This document shows positions 37,085-47,367 of a stretch of 64,000 bases of DNA, piece by piece. The first letter of the stretch is position 1, and each line of letters opens with the position of its first letter. Source of the stretch: Anthracocystis setariae (taxonomy: Eukaryota > Basidiomycota > Ustilaginomycetes > Ustilaginales > Ustilaginaceae); assembly GCA_928724745.1 (NCBI GenBank), contig CAKMXJ010000032.1:310001-374000 (forward strand), read 5' to 3'. Under the pieces are notes generated by a model. The model ran no database searches. It saw nothing but the letters and a program-made list of their open reading frames with translations, and was not told the DNA's origin. The translations under genes and the position numbers were made by a program.

Positions 37085-38797
37085 TTACTCCATGTTGGCA
37101 GCTACCTTCTCGGTGGCCCGAGCATTGCCAAAGATCCAGTTCCACAAGCCTGTCGACTCGGCCTTCTGCGATCCCTCGACCCTCCTGGCCCCCTGATGCA
37201 ACTTATCACCCGCATAGTCGAGTCCATCGGCAGTCTTTGCCTTGAGGCTCTCGTATCCACTATCGGCCTTATCCTTGAGGTTGTAGAATCCCTCGTTCGC
37301 ATCATTCTTGAGATTCTTGTATCCCTGCTGCGTCTGGTTTCGAAGGTGGTTGTACTCACTCTCGGCCTGCTTCCTGGCGTCTTGCGCCTTGGCGTCCAAC
37401 TCCGACTTCCACTCCTTGCCGGTCTGCTTAAGCTCGGCGTACTTGCCGTTCAGCTCGCGCGATTCCGAGTTGAAGCGGTCACGTACTTCGCCGGCACGAA
37501 CCTCGGCATTGTACTGAGCGGCCTCGATCTTCTGCTGAGCATTGCGCTCGATTTGTTCGCGGTACGAAGAGGCACGAGACTGAGCATCGTCAGCAACGTC
37601 CTCGGCCTTGGACTTGAGGCTAAACCAGCCCTGGCGCGCTTCGTCCTTGGCGTCTTGGGCCTTCTGCTCGGCAGCTGACTTGGTGGAAAACCAAGAGGAT
37701 TTGGCCTCTTCCTTGGCTTCGGAGGCCTTGTCCTTGGCGGAGAACCAACCGGACTTGGCCTGAGCGGCGGCCTCGTCTGCCTTCTGCTCAGCAGCCGATT
37801 TGGTCGAGAACCAACCGGACTTGGCCTGGTCCTTTGCGTCTTGAGCAGCATCCTTGGCCGCGAACCAACCGGACTTAGCCTGGGCAGTAGCCTCATCGGC
37901 CTTTTGTTCAGCGGCGTTCTTGGTGGAGAAGAAGCTGGACTTGGCCTGCTCCTTAGCGTCATGAGCGGCGTCCTTTGCGGCAAACCAGCCCTGCTTGGCA
38001 CTCTCGGCAGCCTCGTCCGCCTTTTGTTCCGCAGCGTTCTTGGTGGAGAAGAAGCTGGACTTGGCCTGCTCCTTAGTGTCATGAGCGGCGTCCTTTGCAG
38101 CAAACCAGCCCTGCTTGGCACTCTCGGCAGCCTCGTCCGCCTTCTGTTCGGCGGCAGACTTGGTTGAGAACCAACTAGACTTGGCTTCGTCCTTGGCCTC
38201 AGCCGCTTTGTCTTTAGCGGAGAACCAACCGGACTTGGCCTGAGCAGCGGCCTCGTCTGCCTTCTGTTCAGCAGCGTTCTTGGTGGAGAACCATCCAGAC
38301 TTGACATTGTCCTTGACCCCCTCCGCCTTGCTGCTAGCGTCGTTTACAGCATCCTCAGCGTTGGCCTTGGCATTGTTCCAAGCACCCTTGACCTCGCTCT
38401 TGGCGTCGTAGTACTTGTTCTCGACCGATTGCTTGGCACCGTCGACTTTGTTGTTGACGTTGTTGCGGAGGTTTTCGAGTTCCTTGGAGACAGTGCCGTA
38501 GGGGACGGCTCCGGGGAGTGATTCGGATTGCTTGAGATCGGTTCCAGGGCGAGAGACGACGCCCGAGATGCCACGAGCGGCAGAGGAGCCAACAGGCGGT
38601 CGTTCGTGAAGCTCGGTGGTAGCTCCAGCGTTGCGCTGGAGGTCGGGGAGAGCGGTGGAGCCAGGTGGACCTGGTCTGAAGGTTCCATTGGTGTCCTTGG
38701 CATACTGCTGGAGGATAGGGTCGAAGACGTAGTAGCCGATACCCACGCCGACAGCCGAAGCACCAAGGAGAGGCAACACACGTTGACGGAAGGCCAT
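37085..38797 (-). CDS. LEA-like tandem-repeat protein with N-terminal membrane anchor
   Basis: Protein of 570 residues. Residues about 8-28 form a hydrophobic segment (LLGASAVGVGIGYYVF). A disordered linker follows, then about five and a half tandem 40-residue repeats (roughly residues 165-390). Each repeat joins a 22-residue unit (WFSTKSAAEQKADEAAAQAK type) and an 18-residue unit (WFSAKDKAAEAKDEAK type). Both begin with W/F-F, and both are rich in Ala, Lys, Glu and Asp with the charge pattern of LEA group-3-like amphipathic helices. The C-terminal third is a further charged helical region. Function is unknown; membrane or protein protection under stress is an inference from composition. The anchor could place it in mitochondria or ER. 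Confidence 0.8.
   Translation of the reverse strand: MAFRQRVLPLLGASAVGVGIGYYVFDPILQQYAKDTNGTFRPGPPGSTALPDLQRNAGATTELHERPPVGSSAARGISGVVSRPGTDLKQSESLPGAVPYGTVSKELENLRNNVNNKVDGAKQSVENKYYDAKSEVKGAWNNAKANAEDAVNDASSKAEGVKDNVKSGWFSTKNAAEQKADEAAAQAKSGWFSAKDKAAEAKDEAKSSWFSTKSAAEQKADEAAESAKQGWFAAKDAAHDTKEQAKSSFFSTKNAAEQKADEAAESAKQGWFAAKDAAHDAKEQAKSSFFSTKNAAEQKADEATAQAKSGWFAAKDAAQDAKDQAKSGWFSTKSAAEQKADEAAAQAKSGWFSAKDKASEAKEEAKSSWFSTKSAAEQKAQDAKDEARQGWFSLKSKAEDVADDAQSRASSYREQIERNAQQKIEAAQYNAEVRAGEVRDRFNSESRELNGKYAELKQTGKEWKSELDAKAQDARKQAESEYNHLRNQTQQGYKNLKNDANEGFYNLKDKADSGYESLKAKTADGLDYAGDKLHQGARRVEGSQKAESTGLWNWIFGNARATEKVAANME
37630..38310 (-). repeat. 120-bp minisatellite in the LEA-like gene
   Basis: Five full and one partial copies of a ~120-bp unit code for the 40-residue repeats. 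Two adjacent copies (around 37920-38150) are nearly identical at the DNA level, which suggests recent duplication or conversion. Confidence 0.8.
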
Positions 38798-39510
38798 CTT
38801 GCAGTAAGAATGAGATTAAGTAGGAAGTGGAAAAATGGAACGGAGGAGGATGACAAGTTCCCGCTTGCTAAGGTAGTGGGACGGATGAGATGGGATGATG
38901 GTAATTTGATGAGAAACCACAGCAAGCGGTTAGGATGAAGACTGTATGAAAGGACGTCCAACCGTCCGCTTGTCGACCAGCGTGAGGGTTGGGCTATGCG
39001 GCACGACAGGGAAGAAATTCAAGTGCGGTATGCAAAGGGACTCAGCAAATGCAATGACGATGGTTGGGTCGTTAATTCATTCCCGGCCACGTTGTTGCTG
39101 TCTGACGTATGTGTTGCAACAGCAGCAGTCCTTCCCTGTCCTGCTCTGTCCTGCTCTGTCCTGTCCTGTTCTGTTCTGTACCGAAAAAGCGTACGCTGGG
39201 CTCGGATGCAGGTGTCTACGATCTGGGCAAGCGAGCTGCCACAAAGTTGGAGCTTCCAAAAACAGACCCTTCCTGCGAAAAAGGGGAGAAAAAAAAGAAA
39301 AAGAAAATCATAGCAGCCCAGCACGTCCTCCACTTGTTCGCAAACGATGACGCCAATTTGCATCGATTCATTGCCAAGCTCTACAACCCTTGCTCTTGTT
39401 TCGTACGACAACAAGTTTCAAGGCTGGACCCTGAACGAGGTGTTCCAAGGTTGCTGTTGTGTCCTCGCCTTTGCAGATCGTATCGACCATCCTGATGGAT
39501 ATGAGGGAAG
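38798..39510. other. Divergent promoter region with CCTGT-type repeat
   Basis: A 713-bp region lies between the LEA-like gene (minus) and NAT9 (plus). At about 39131-39180 there is a tract of CTGTC/TGTCC/TGTTC pentamers. A/G-rich sequence lies near 39285-39310. No gene is supported. Confidence 0.55.
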
Positions 39511-40346
39511 ATGAGGATTAATCGCAACACCATCCTCGTTGGTGATCGCGTGGTGCTCGTGCCATATCGTAAGCAGCATGTCCCTCGGTACCATGAGTGG
39601 ATGAAGGATCCGCTGATTCAACAGCAGACCGCATCCGAGCCGCTCACTCTGGACGAGGAGTACCAGATGCAGCAGAGTTGGGCTGTGGATGAGGATAAGT
39701 TGACTTTCATCGTCCTTGCAAAGCCCAATGCCGAACGCATGGATACAACAGAGTTGGTTGGGGTGCAGAAGCTCCTTCAGGATTGCAAGATGGTCGGTGA
39801 TGTCAACATCTTCTTCAACCTCAAGCATGACGATGAGGATTCAGGGGACGAGTCGCAGAAGAAGCAGCAAGCTGCGCAACAGGAACCTACCTTTGATGCC
39901 GAATGCGAGATCATGATCGCAGGTGAGTCTTCCACCGAATCCCGAACGCACATAAACACGGTGTTCCTGACCATTGCCTACCACGTTGATCCAACCTCGT
40001 CCCTGCAGAACCGAGCTACCGTCGAAAAGGAATCGCTCGTGAAGCACTGCAGATGATGTTCGCCTTCGTCACAACATCGCCTACCCCTTACGCCCACACT
40101 CCAGCAAACATCCTAGTCCCGACCCAGACCGCAGATCACTCCCACCGCATCCTCCCAATACCCTCCGCCTGGCTCACATGCAAGATCTCGCTCACCAACC
40201 ACGCCTCCATCTCGTTGTTCGAATCGCTCGGCTTCACACGTCAAAAAGTGAGCGAGGTCTGGCAAGAAGTCGAAATGCGTCTCACCAACCCATACCAAGC
40301 TTCCATCCCATCGATAAGAAGAACCCTCTTTTGGCCAGACGAATAG
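39511..40346 (+). CDS. NAT9: NAT9-like GNAT acetyltransferase, two exons
   Basis: Exons 39511-39922 and 40009-40346 give 249 residues. The 86-bp intron (GTGAGT...CTGCAG) splits a Glu codon and joins ECEIMIA to EPSYRRKGIAREAL. The N-terminus (MRINRNTILVGDRVVLVPY) and HVPRYHEWMKDP, TASEPLTLDEEYQMQQSW are close to animal NAT9. The acetyl-CoA-binding motif RRKGIA and ISLFESLGF lie in exon 2, so reading exon 1 alone would lose the catalytic half. An acidic Gln/Asp-rich insert (HDDEDSGDESQ) is specific to this protein. NAT9 is a predicted protein N-acetyltransferase; its substrate in fungi is unknown. Confidence 0.9.
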
Positions 40347-40380
40347 CTCATCTAAATTAAGCAAGCAACCCAAGCAAGCG

Positions 40381-42333
40381 TTACTGTACACCTGTCCACC
40401 GCGTCCGCGTAGTGATGGCTGTGAGTTCATCTGTGGTCAGATCGAGTTCGTGTTGCGCTTTGAGGTGGCGTCGAAGATCGTAGAGCCGCTTGAAGCGGTA
40501 CCCGCACCCTGCCTCGTCAGTGGAGCGCAGCACAGGGTCGAGCATTTGCTGATCAAGCTCGCGACCAAGGTGGGTCCACGGGCAAGCAAAGATGCGGTCT
40601 CGTGTTGTACGGCGTCTCTTCGCTGTAGTGGTTGCATCTTCGGTGGCTGCCCGCTTGCTGGAGTCGGTAGAGGCGGGTGAATAGCCTCGACCGGTGAGCA
40701 AGTCCAACAAGCGAGGTTTGAGCGATGAAGCTGTGGCACCAGCAGAATCGGCAGCGTTGACCACATCAGGTTTCAGGTCTTCCGACCCCGATCCGCGAGA
40801 CGATGGCGAATCGTCCTCATCGTCATTATCTCCGTCCGATCTCCACGTGTCAGAGCCACCTTCTTCTGCGCTTGCTTCATCAGGCTGATCCGTGGATGTG
40901 GAGAACCGCAACCTGCTGCCTCCATCCGCGTTACCGCTCTGCTCAGAGGACGACCTGGGAGTGCCGTTGCAGATCCTCCTGTGCCTCGAAACCAAATGCT
41001 TGTGTGCAAATCTCTTACCGCATCCTGGACACTGGAACGGCCTTTCGCCCATATGGGCCGTCCTCACATGAATCGACAGCGTCGACTTGCGAGTGAAGAC
41101 CTTGCTGCATCCATTCCACGTGCACGCAAACGCTGCCGAAGCATCTCGCATGCTCGTCACCGACGTTACAGCGCTACCAAGACGAGCCGATTCCGTCTTT
41201 GCTGAAGCAGAGGAAACGACACTGAGAGCTGGCGAGCTGAGATCTCGAAACAAGCCACCGCGTCGCGGCCTGGTGGTTCCAAGCTGGGCTGCTTTGCGGA
41301 CAAGCTGCTCTTCCGTAAGTAGAGGAGGGTTGCTTGGCGGAGGTAGGCACATGGTTCGAGGTGGGAGGGTTGGTGCCACTTTGGCTTCTTGCTCTTCATC
41401 GGATGCAGACTCGCAGCTGTCCTCCGAGAGATGCGCTCGTCGATGATTGAGGCCATGCTCGTGACTTCCTTCAACAAGTTTGGCTTCGAGCTCGAGCCGC
41501 AGTTTGCGATTTTCGTGTCTTCGATAGTGCGCTCGGAGGTTGTCTTGCCGCTGGAATTGCTTGCCACAACCTGGCCATGGGCAGATCGGAGGATGCGCTT
41601 CCTTCATGTGAGCTTGCAATGCAGACCAGGTTGGAAATGAGTAGATGTGAGGAGCGGGATCCATGTCGCCGCCTTGTTGCGGTTGCGAGTGGTCCATGGA
41701 GCATGTGTACCGTCGATCCTGATGCGTACGGTAGTGCGTTTTGCGTTTCGAATTGGTGGGGAAGCTCTTGTCGCAGCCAGGAAACTGGCATGCAAATGGA
41801 AATGGTGCGTCGGCATCGCCGTTGGCTGGCTCGACGGTGGAGCTGACGCCGTGATGATTGCGGATATGCAAGCGTAACTGCTTGCGCTTGTGAAATGTCA
41901 AATCACATCCGGGCTCTGTGCAAGGATAGTCTTGTGCACTCGTTCCCGTGAGCGTCGAGAGATGATCGGCATGGCAGGCCTGTACATGATTCTTGAGCTG
42001 GCTCGCGGTCCAGAACTTTAGACTGCAATCTTCGGCTTCGCAAGCAAAGGGCTTTTCGGAGGAATCCTGATGTCGGCGCTGGTGAGCCTTGAGGTGCTCG
42101 TTCCTCATGTAACTGGCTCCACATCCGGGCTGGTCGCAAACGAAAGGACGTTCGCCGGTATGACTCCGTACATGCTGTGTGAGTTTCGATGCTTTGGCGT
42201 AGCTCTTGATGCAGCCGTCGAAGGGGCACCGGTGGATACCATCGTCAGGTCTGCTGCTTGGCCCAGCTGCAAGAACGTCAGCAAAGCCCGATGCTGTCAC
42301 GCCGCGTACGTCCTCAGAGACGGTGGTCATCAT
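40381..42333 (-). CDS. TFIIIA-like multi-C2H2 zinc finger protein
   Basis: Protein of 650 residues with about nine to ten C2H2 fingers. Fingers 1-5 are packed tandemly from residue about 32 (HRCPFDGCIKSYAK... to FACQFPGCDKSFP...). A degenerate finger and one more (CPWPGCGKQFQRQDNLRAHYRRH) follow. After a linker come two fingers (CTWNGCSKVFTRKSTLSIH and CPGCGKRFAHKHLVSRH). A last unusual one near the C-terminus carries a long insertion between its Cys (CPWTHLGRELD..., then YDLRRHLKAQH). The early fingers joined by short linkers and the split last finger resemble fungal TFIIIA, which binds the 5S rRNA internal control region for RNA polymerase III. The starts are two adjacent ATGs at 42333 and 42330. 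It is divergent from SNAPC3. Confidence 0.82.
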   Translation of the reverse strand: MMTTVSEDVRGVTASGFADVLAAGPSSRPDDGIHRCPFDGCIKSYAKASKLTQHVRSHTGERPFVCDQPGCGASYMRNEHLKAHQRRHQDSSEKPFACEAEDCSLKFWTASQLKNHVQACHADHLSTLTGTSAQDYPCTEPGCDLTFHKRKQLRLHIRNHHGVSSTVEPANGDADAPFPFACQFPGCDKSFPTNSKRKTHYRTHQDRRYTCSMDHSQPQQGGDMDPAPHIYSFPTWSALQAHMKEAHPPICPWPGCGKQFQRQDNLRAHYRRHENRKLRLELEAKLVEGSHEHGLNHRRAHLSEDSCESASDEEQEAKVAPTLPPRTMCLPPPSNPPLLTEEQLVRKAAQLGTTRPRRGGLFRDLSSPALSVVSSASAKTESARLGSAVTSVTSMRDASAAFACTWNGCSKVFTRKSTLSIHVRTAHMGERPFQCPGCGKRFAHKHLVSRHRRICNGTPRSSSEQSGNADGGSRLRFSTSTDQPDEASAEEGGSDTWRSDGDNDDEDDSPSSRGSGSEDLKPDVVNAADSAGATASSLKPRLLDLLTGRGYSPASTDSSKRAATEDATTTAKRRRTTRDRIFACPWTHLGRELDQQMLDPVLRSTDEAGCGYRFKRLYDLRRHLKAQHELDLTTDELTAITTRTRWTGVQ

Positions 42334-42655
42334 CTACTGGATCCTGGTATGGATGGCATCTGCGTCAATGGGCGGAGCGAGTCAAAATGGGGATGATGGA
42401 GAATGCTGGATGGGATTGCGAAGGGAAGATCCCACCTTTCTATCCGTGAAATTTTAAAGCTGCGCTCCTCGACCTTAAACGCCGCTCCGCCTCGCGGCTG
42501 GACCCTGAATCCAACGGGCTATCCTTCCAGCCTCCAGATCCAAACCAGCACACCCGCCGTCGATCCCGGAACGAAACATCATGGCACCTTCTTCGCTCTT
42601 CGGCCACTAAACCACTGGCAGGCTAGTCCAGCATACCTTGGCGCTTCTTCAAGCT
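42334..42655. promoter_or_regulatory. Short divergent promoter shared by TFIIIA and SNAPC3 genes
   Basis: Only 322 bp separate the two start codons, so regulatory sites must be shared or closely packed. No specific site could be assigned by eye. Confidence 0.5.
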
Positions 42656-44695
42656 ATGATGTCGTCTTCCGCCAGCACATCGAGCGCGCCATACGCGTCG
42701 GAGCCGTTCGATCCCACTACCTCGACGCTCGATCGTCGCCCTCGCAAGATCCAACAACTCAGAGCGTTACAAGAGCGCTGTAACGGAGCTGTCGAAACCC
42801 TCACTGTTGACTACGAGTTGGACCAGATTCGCAACGAGATTCGGGCCAAGGCTCTGGACGAGGAATATTCCGTCGCTCTGCGAGAACGTTGGCAGACCTG
42901 GTCGCGCACAGCAAAACCTTTTCGTTCCGACCTGGCATCCTCCGCTGCTTCCGAGCTGGCCACGGTGCCGGCATCTGATACAGACCACAGTGCCGATTCA
43001 GCCGAAGAAGACCCCACGGAACAGGAAGAGGCAGAAGGTCCGCGACGCAGAAAGCGCAAAAGAGCGTTTCGTGCAGACGAGATCAAGGTCAAGCTCGGTG
43101 ATGCTGAGCTAGGCATGACCGAAGGCTGGGATCACATCCGCCAACAGCGCGAGGAGCGTCTCAGCGACCTCGATGCGGCGCTTCCGAGCGCTTTCAAATT
43201 CAGTCAACGCCAGCTGCAGGTCTACGCTTATCGCCTCAAATCCAAGTACATCAACTCGCTAGATCGGCCGTTTCAAGTGCGAGACCTTCATCGATTGTTG
43301 CGCTCATCACGTGGATTTGGCCCAGATGCTGAAGCTGGATTGTCTGCTGCTGCAAGGCAAGAGGCCACCACTCCGCCGGCGCCTTACGTTCTCACCATCT
43401 CCTTCTTCAACCCACTCCATCTTGACCACAGCAAGGGAGATATGACGGCACAAAACAGGTCCGGCTCAACGGGATCCTCGTCGGAGATGGACGGTGGTAG
43501 GGACGACTACGTCAAACGAATCTGTGGAGATGGTCTAGGCGGCATGAAGCGCTCAGAGACCGTTGAGCTTCTGTCCTGCCAAACTCTGTCGGACCTGCAA
43601 AGCTCGCTCTTCTGTTGGTCGGACGAGCAGCCAGAACGGTACGGTTGGCACAAACGGCTTAGCAAATACATCTCGCCAACACGATCACAGCGAGCCGAAA
43701 TCGTGGCATCCGAGAATGAGGAATCCACCGACGAAGACAACCAGGATCCCCGCTTTACTCGCTACACCGGCGAGCGCAGGCAGACAGACACGGTGATGAT
43801 CGTGGAAGATAAGCTGTACGGCAAAGGTGTTCGACACGGTGAAGCTGCATATGAAGCCGACTACGCTACGCTTCTTGAAGATTGGAAGAAGTCTTGGGGT
43901 CAAACGGATGCCAGCGCCCGATGGTCAGAAACAGGCGGCGATTTCAGTCTGCGGCTTGACCAGCTGGGTAACATCCGCGTGGGCCAGCCGTACTGGCTGC
44001 TCCATCAGGGCGATTGCGCTCACTGCTTTGTCATCGAGCAAATCCGCGCACTGCGGCCAAGCGAGCAGCAGGCACTCGCCGATGGCAGCCACGCCGATGT
44101 CCATGTCGAGCTCGCGGCCAAGGATACCGTGACTGTTCCTTGTCCTCGCGTCACATGGCTATCTCCACCAACCATGCTCCGCTTCGGCGCAGACAACAAG
44201 GCTGAATATGGTCTTGGACACCATATCTTGCACTGGGAAGGCAATCTGCCGTTCGGGTCTGCTGGCGTGGGTTTGGACGACAGGCAAGCGCAGGATGCTG
44301 ATGGTGGTTCGACTCAGCCAAGTGGTTGGCAGATTGCTTTGAGTCGGGCCAAGCGCAAAGACGAAGGGCTTCTGCGCAAGAAGCAGGGCAAGTGTTTTGC
44401 GTGCTCGCTTCGAAAGGCACAGGTGGGAATTTTAGGAGGCGATCAAGTCCGACTGCCGCCCGGAGCGATGGCAGATGGTGAAGAGGGATTCGAAGAGGAG
44501 AATGTGGCGGTGGATGGTGTGGATGACCAGCTCGTCACTGTTTGCACACCCTGCGCTGCTCTGCTCGGTCTTCCGACTCGAACGACACCCGATGACAAAG
44601 GCAAAGACGCACCAGCTTCCGTGCAGCTCGACTGGCACCGCATCGACAAAGAGAAAGACCGCCGAGCCGGTTGGACCATCTTCCCACTGTATTGA
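42656..44695 (+). CDS. SNAPC3: snRNA-activating protein complex subunit 3 (SNAP50) homologue
   Basis: Protein of 679 residues. The C-terminal half matches SNAPC3: YVLTISFFNPLH, SETVELLSCQTLSDLQSSLFCWSD, the zinc-linked block PYWLLHQGDCAHCFVI, and the two late Cys pairs (CFACSLRKA, CTPCAALLG) before the C-terminal WTIFPLY. The N-terminal half is charged, with coiled-coil propensity and a nuclear-type basic cluster (RRRKRKRAF). In animals SNAPc binds proximal sequence elements of snRNA genes for Pol II and Pol III. Its presence in a smut fungus suggests a SNAPc-type complex there. The first ATG of the frame is 42656; an upstream TTG is ignored. No intron is seen. Confidence 0.85.
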   Translation: MMSSSASTSSAPYASEPFDPTTSTLDRRPRKIQQLRALQERCNGAVETLTVDYELDQIRNEIRAKALDEEYSVALRERWQTWSRTAKPFRSDLASSAASELATVPASDTDHSADSAEEDPTEQEEAEGPRRRKRKRAFRADEIKVKLGDAELGMTEGWDHIRQQREERLSDLDAALPSAFKFSQRQLQVYAYRLKSKYINSLDRPFQVRDLHRLLRSSRGFGPDAEAGLSAAARQEATTPPAPYVLTISFFNPLHLDHSKGDMTAQNRSGSTGSSSEMDGGRDDYVKRICGDGLGGMKRSETVELLSCQTLSDLQSSLFCWSDEQPERYGWHKRLSKYISPTRSQRAEIVASENEESTDEDNQDPRFTRYTGERRQTDTVMIVEDKLYGKGVRHGEAAYEADYATLLEDWKKSWGQTDASARWSETGGDFSLRLDQLGNIRVGQPYWLLHQGDCAHCFVIEQIRALRPSEQQALADGSHADVHVELAAKDTVTVPCPRVTWLSPPTMLRFGADNKAEYGLGHHILHWEGNLPFGSAGVGLDDRQAQDADGGSTQPSGWQIALSRAKRKDEGLLRKKQGKCFACSLRKAQVGILGGDQVRLPPGAMADGEEGFEEENVAVDGVDDQLVTVCTPCAALLGLPTRTTPDDKGKDAPASVQLDWHRIDKEKDRRAGWTIFPLY

Positions 44696-45053
44696 CCTCA
44701 AACTGAAACGACCTGGACGTATTCTCCGTCAGGCGCCTTGGCTGCGCTCACATCCACGATCACAGACGACACTCGGACGCGTACTTTGAAGCTAAGAGCG
44801 GTGTCGAGATAGCAGAGCAAACGAGTCGTAGGGAGAACAGAGTGATGCAGCGAAAATCCAAGTGCATAGTCAAGACCAACAACGAGAAAGGGGAAAGGAG
44901 TATCAGATTCGAACCGGGTCCGAAGCGGGTTGATTATCGTACAAAGTCGTTGGTGCTGCATCTCATCTCTCAACGGGGTAGCCGGTTGGAAGAGAGACGA
45001 AGATTTTGCATGCATTTTGGAGAGGAAGGAAGATGAGGATTGAGACGGCTTTT
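44696..45053. other. Convergent 3' flanks of SNAPC3 and TUF1
   Basis: The 358-bp spacer shows no gene. A B-box-like GGTTCGAATC on the minus strand near 44903 lacks an A box and any tRNA fold. Confidence 0.55.
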
Positions 45054-46466
45054 TTAGGCGTGGATCTTGGTGACGATGCCGGTGCCGACAGTCTTACCAC
45101 CCTCACGAAGGGTGAAACGCGAACCCTCCTCGAGAGCAATGTCGTGGACAAGCTCACCGTCAAGCTCGACGTTGTCACCGGGCATGACCATCTTCTCGTC
45201 AGCATCCTCAGTACCGGGTGGGTGGGTGAGCGCGACGGTGACGTCGGCAGTGCGGATGAAGAGCTGAGGACGGTAGTTGTTCATGAAGGGGGTGTAACGA
45301 CCCCCCTCTTCCTTCTTGAGAATGTAGACCTGAGCACGGAACTTCTTGACGGGCTTGATGGAACCGGGGACGGCCATGACCTGGCCACGCTTGATCTGCT
45401 CACGCTTGACACCACGCAGAAGCGCACCCATGTTGTCACCGGCCATACCCTGGTCGAGCTGCTTGTGGAACATCTCGATACCGGTGAGGGTGGTTTTGTA
45501 GGTGTTTCCGAGACCGAGGATCTCGACTTCGGCACCCTTCTGGATGGTTCCACGCTCGACACGGCCGGTAACGACGGTACCACGACCAGGGATGGAGAAG
45601 ACGTCCTCGACGGGCATGAGGAAAGGCTTCTCAAGGTCACGAGGGGGGAGGTCGAGCCACTTGTCGGTCTCCTCCATGAGCTTGAGGACAGCCTGCTGGC
45701 CGACCTCGGGGTCACGGCCCTCGAGCGCAGCAAGCGCGGAACCAGAGACGAAGGGGGTGTTCTCACCGTCAAAGCCGTAGGTGGAGAGAAGGTCGCGCAT
45801 CTCCATCTCGACGAGCTCGAGCATCTCGGGGTCATCGATCTGGTCGACCTTGTTGATGAAGACGACGAGCTTCTTGATACCGACCTGCTTGGCAAGGAGC
45901 AAGTGTTCACGGGTCTGGGGCATCTGACCGTCGGGAGCAGAGACGACGATGATGGCGCCATCCATCTGAGCGGCACCGGTGATCATGTTACGGATGTAAT
46001 CGGCGTGACCAGGGCAGTCGACGTGGGCGTAGTGGCGGTTGCCGGTCTCGTACTCGACGTGAGCGGTGGAGATGGTGATACCACGGGCACGCTCTTCGGG
46101 AGCCTTGTCGATCGAGGCATAGTCGACAAACTTGCCGGTACCCTGAGCCTCGTGGAGGGTCTTGGTGATGGCAGCAGTGAGCGTGGTCTTTCCGTGGTCG
46201 ACGTGGCCGATGGTACCAATGTTCATGTGGGGCTTGGTACGTTCGAACTTGCCAGACTCAGCGGCATACGTGCGGAGCTGCGATGCGATGGCAACGCGGG
46301 GGAGCTGAGCGGCGCAAACACGAGCGCGGCCGGCGAGCGTGGCGGGCGACTTGGTCGAGGGGCGGGTCACCAAAGTGCGGGCCGCAGCAGGAACAGCGGT
46401 GACCGACTTGTTGGCGGCGAGCGACCTGGCGACGGAACGAGTAGCCTGAGTGCGGAGAAGGCTCAT
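45054..46466 (-). CDS. TUF1: Mitochondrial elongation factor Tu
   Basis: GTPase of 470 residues that delivers aminoacyl-tRNA to mitochondrial ribosomes. The first ~65 residues are a basic, acid-free presequence ([16 protein letters not shown]...). The G motifs are GHVDHGKT (about residues 88-95), DCPGHADYI and NKVD. The domain continues through [13 protein letters not shown] to the C-terminal VGTGIVTKI. Codon bias is extreme, consistent with high expression; it creates a 490-codon antisense ORF on the plus strand that covers the gene and is not credible. The upstream 900 bp is shared with SPT5. Confidence 0.97.
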   Translation of the reverse strand: MSLLRTQATRSVARSLAANKSVTAVPAAARTLVTRPSTKSPATLAGRARVCAAQLPRVAIASQLRTYAAESGKFERTKPHMNIGTIGHVDHGKTTLTAAITKTLHEAQGTGKFVDYASIDKAPEERARGITISTAHVEYETGNRHYAHVDCPGHADYIRNMITGAAQMDGAIIVVSAPDGQMPQTREHLLLAKQVGIKKLVVFINKVDQIDDPEMLELVEMEMRDLLSTYGFDGENTPFVSGSALAALEGRDPEVGQQAVLKLMEETDKWLDLPPRDLEKPFLMPVEDVFSIPGRGTVVTGRVERGTIQKGAEVEILGLGNTYKTTLTGIEMFHKQLDQGMAGDNMGALLRGVKREQIKRGQVMAVPGSIKPVKKFRAQVYILKKEEGGRYTPFMNNYRPQLFIRTADVTVALTHPPGTEDADEKMVMPGDNVELDGELVHDIALEEGSRFTLREGGKTVGTGIVTKIHA

Positions 46467-47367
46467 CTTGAAAAGTGAGCGAACAGGTCAAGAAAAGGGA
46501 ATGGGATGGGATGGGGTAGGAGTGGAGATGGTGAGGGAAAAGAATGTGGCCGCAGGTTGCTTTCACTTTTGCTGCTTGGCCAAAATGGTAACAAAGTGGC
46601 CGTGCTCGCCTACAGCCGCGACCGACCAAAGCTTCTCATGCTCTGTCATTCCGTCGTTGCTTGGCGATCCGATCAATTTTCGTTGAGCTCCGTCTGGCTC
46701 GAATCGACTTGCTTTGTTCAAGACAGTGTTCAATCATGCTCAGCACTCAGCACTCAGTTCGATGGCAACACGAACGACCAAGCTTGACGCAGTTGGGCAA
46801 GACAATGCTAAAAGGTGCCTGTTGGGTAGCCGATCCTGTTGGACAAAGAAGCAAGGAGCGGTTCGGAAGGTTACGCAAGACGTCCGCTTCACTCAAAATT
46901 TTTGGCAAACAGCCGTCGACCGCGCCAGAGAAGAAATTCCAAATTACTGTATTGCCAAATTTTCTCCTCAATTCCAAGATCGGTAGATCACGTTGGAGGA
47001 TGGAGGATGAGCCCCGATCGACGAGATGGAAAGCGGCCCGAAATGCATGCGTTGCGTTGCGCGCTCGTCCGGTCCTGGAAATCGAATCAACCCAACAGCT
47101 CGACCGAACCGACGCTCAACAGGCCTCCGACTCAGCATCTCTTCCATCCTGCTGCACTCCCATCCACAACTCGCAACTCGCAAAGGGCGCCTTGCTCGCA
47201 CCTCTACTCTAGCTCGCACTGCGTCTGTCCCCTCTTCACGCTCGCTCGGCGCCTGCTGTAGATTCAATCCATTCCGACTTTCCAGCAGTGTGCATCTCAG
47301 TGGCGGCCTGCCACTCGTTTCTTGCTCCAGCGTTCCACATTCACTCTGACCGAGAAGCGCAACCATC
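46467..47367. other. Divergent promoter region of TUF1 and SPT5
   Basis: The 901-bp region holds a GGGAT-repeat-like stretch just upstream of TUF1 (near 46499-46517) and TACTGTA at 46945-46951. No conserved gene is seen; the ORFs are short and without domains. Confidence 0.55.

Noticed and set aside
44895..44920. B-box-like GGTTCGAATC on the minus strand
   Set aside because: No A box or cloverleaf lies at the right distance.
45006..46478. 490-codon plus-strand ORF over TUF1
   Set aside because: It is an exact antisense shadow of the strongly codon-biased TUF1 gene and encodes no recognisable domain.
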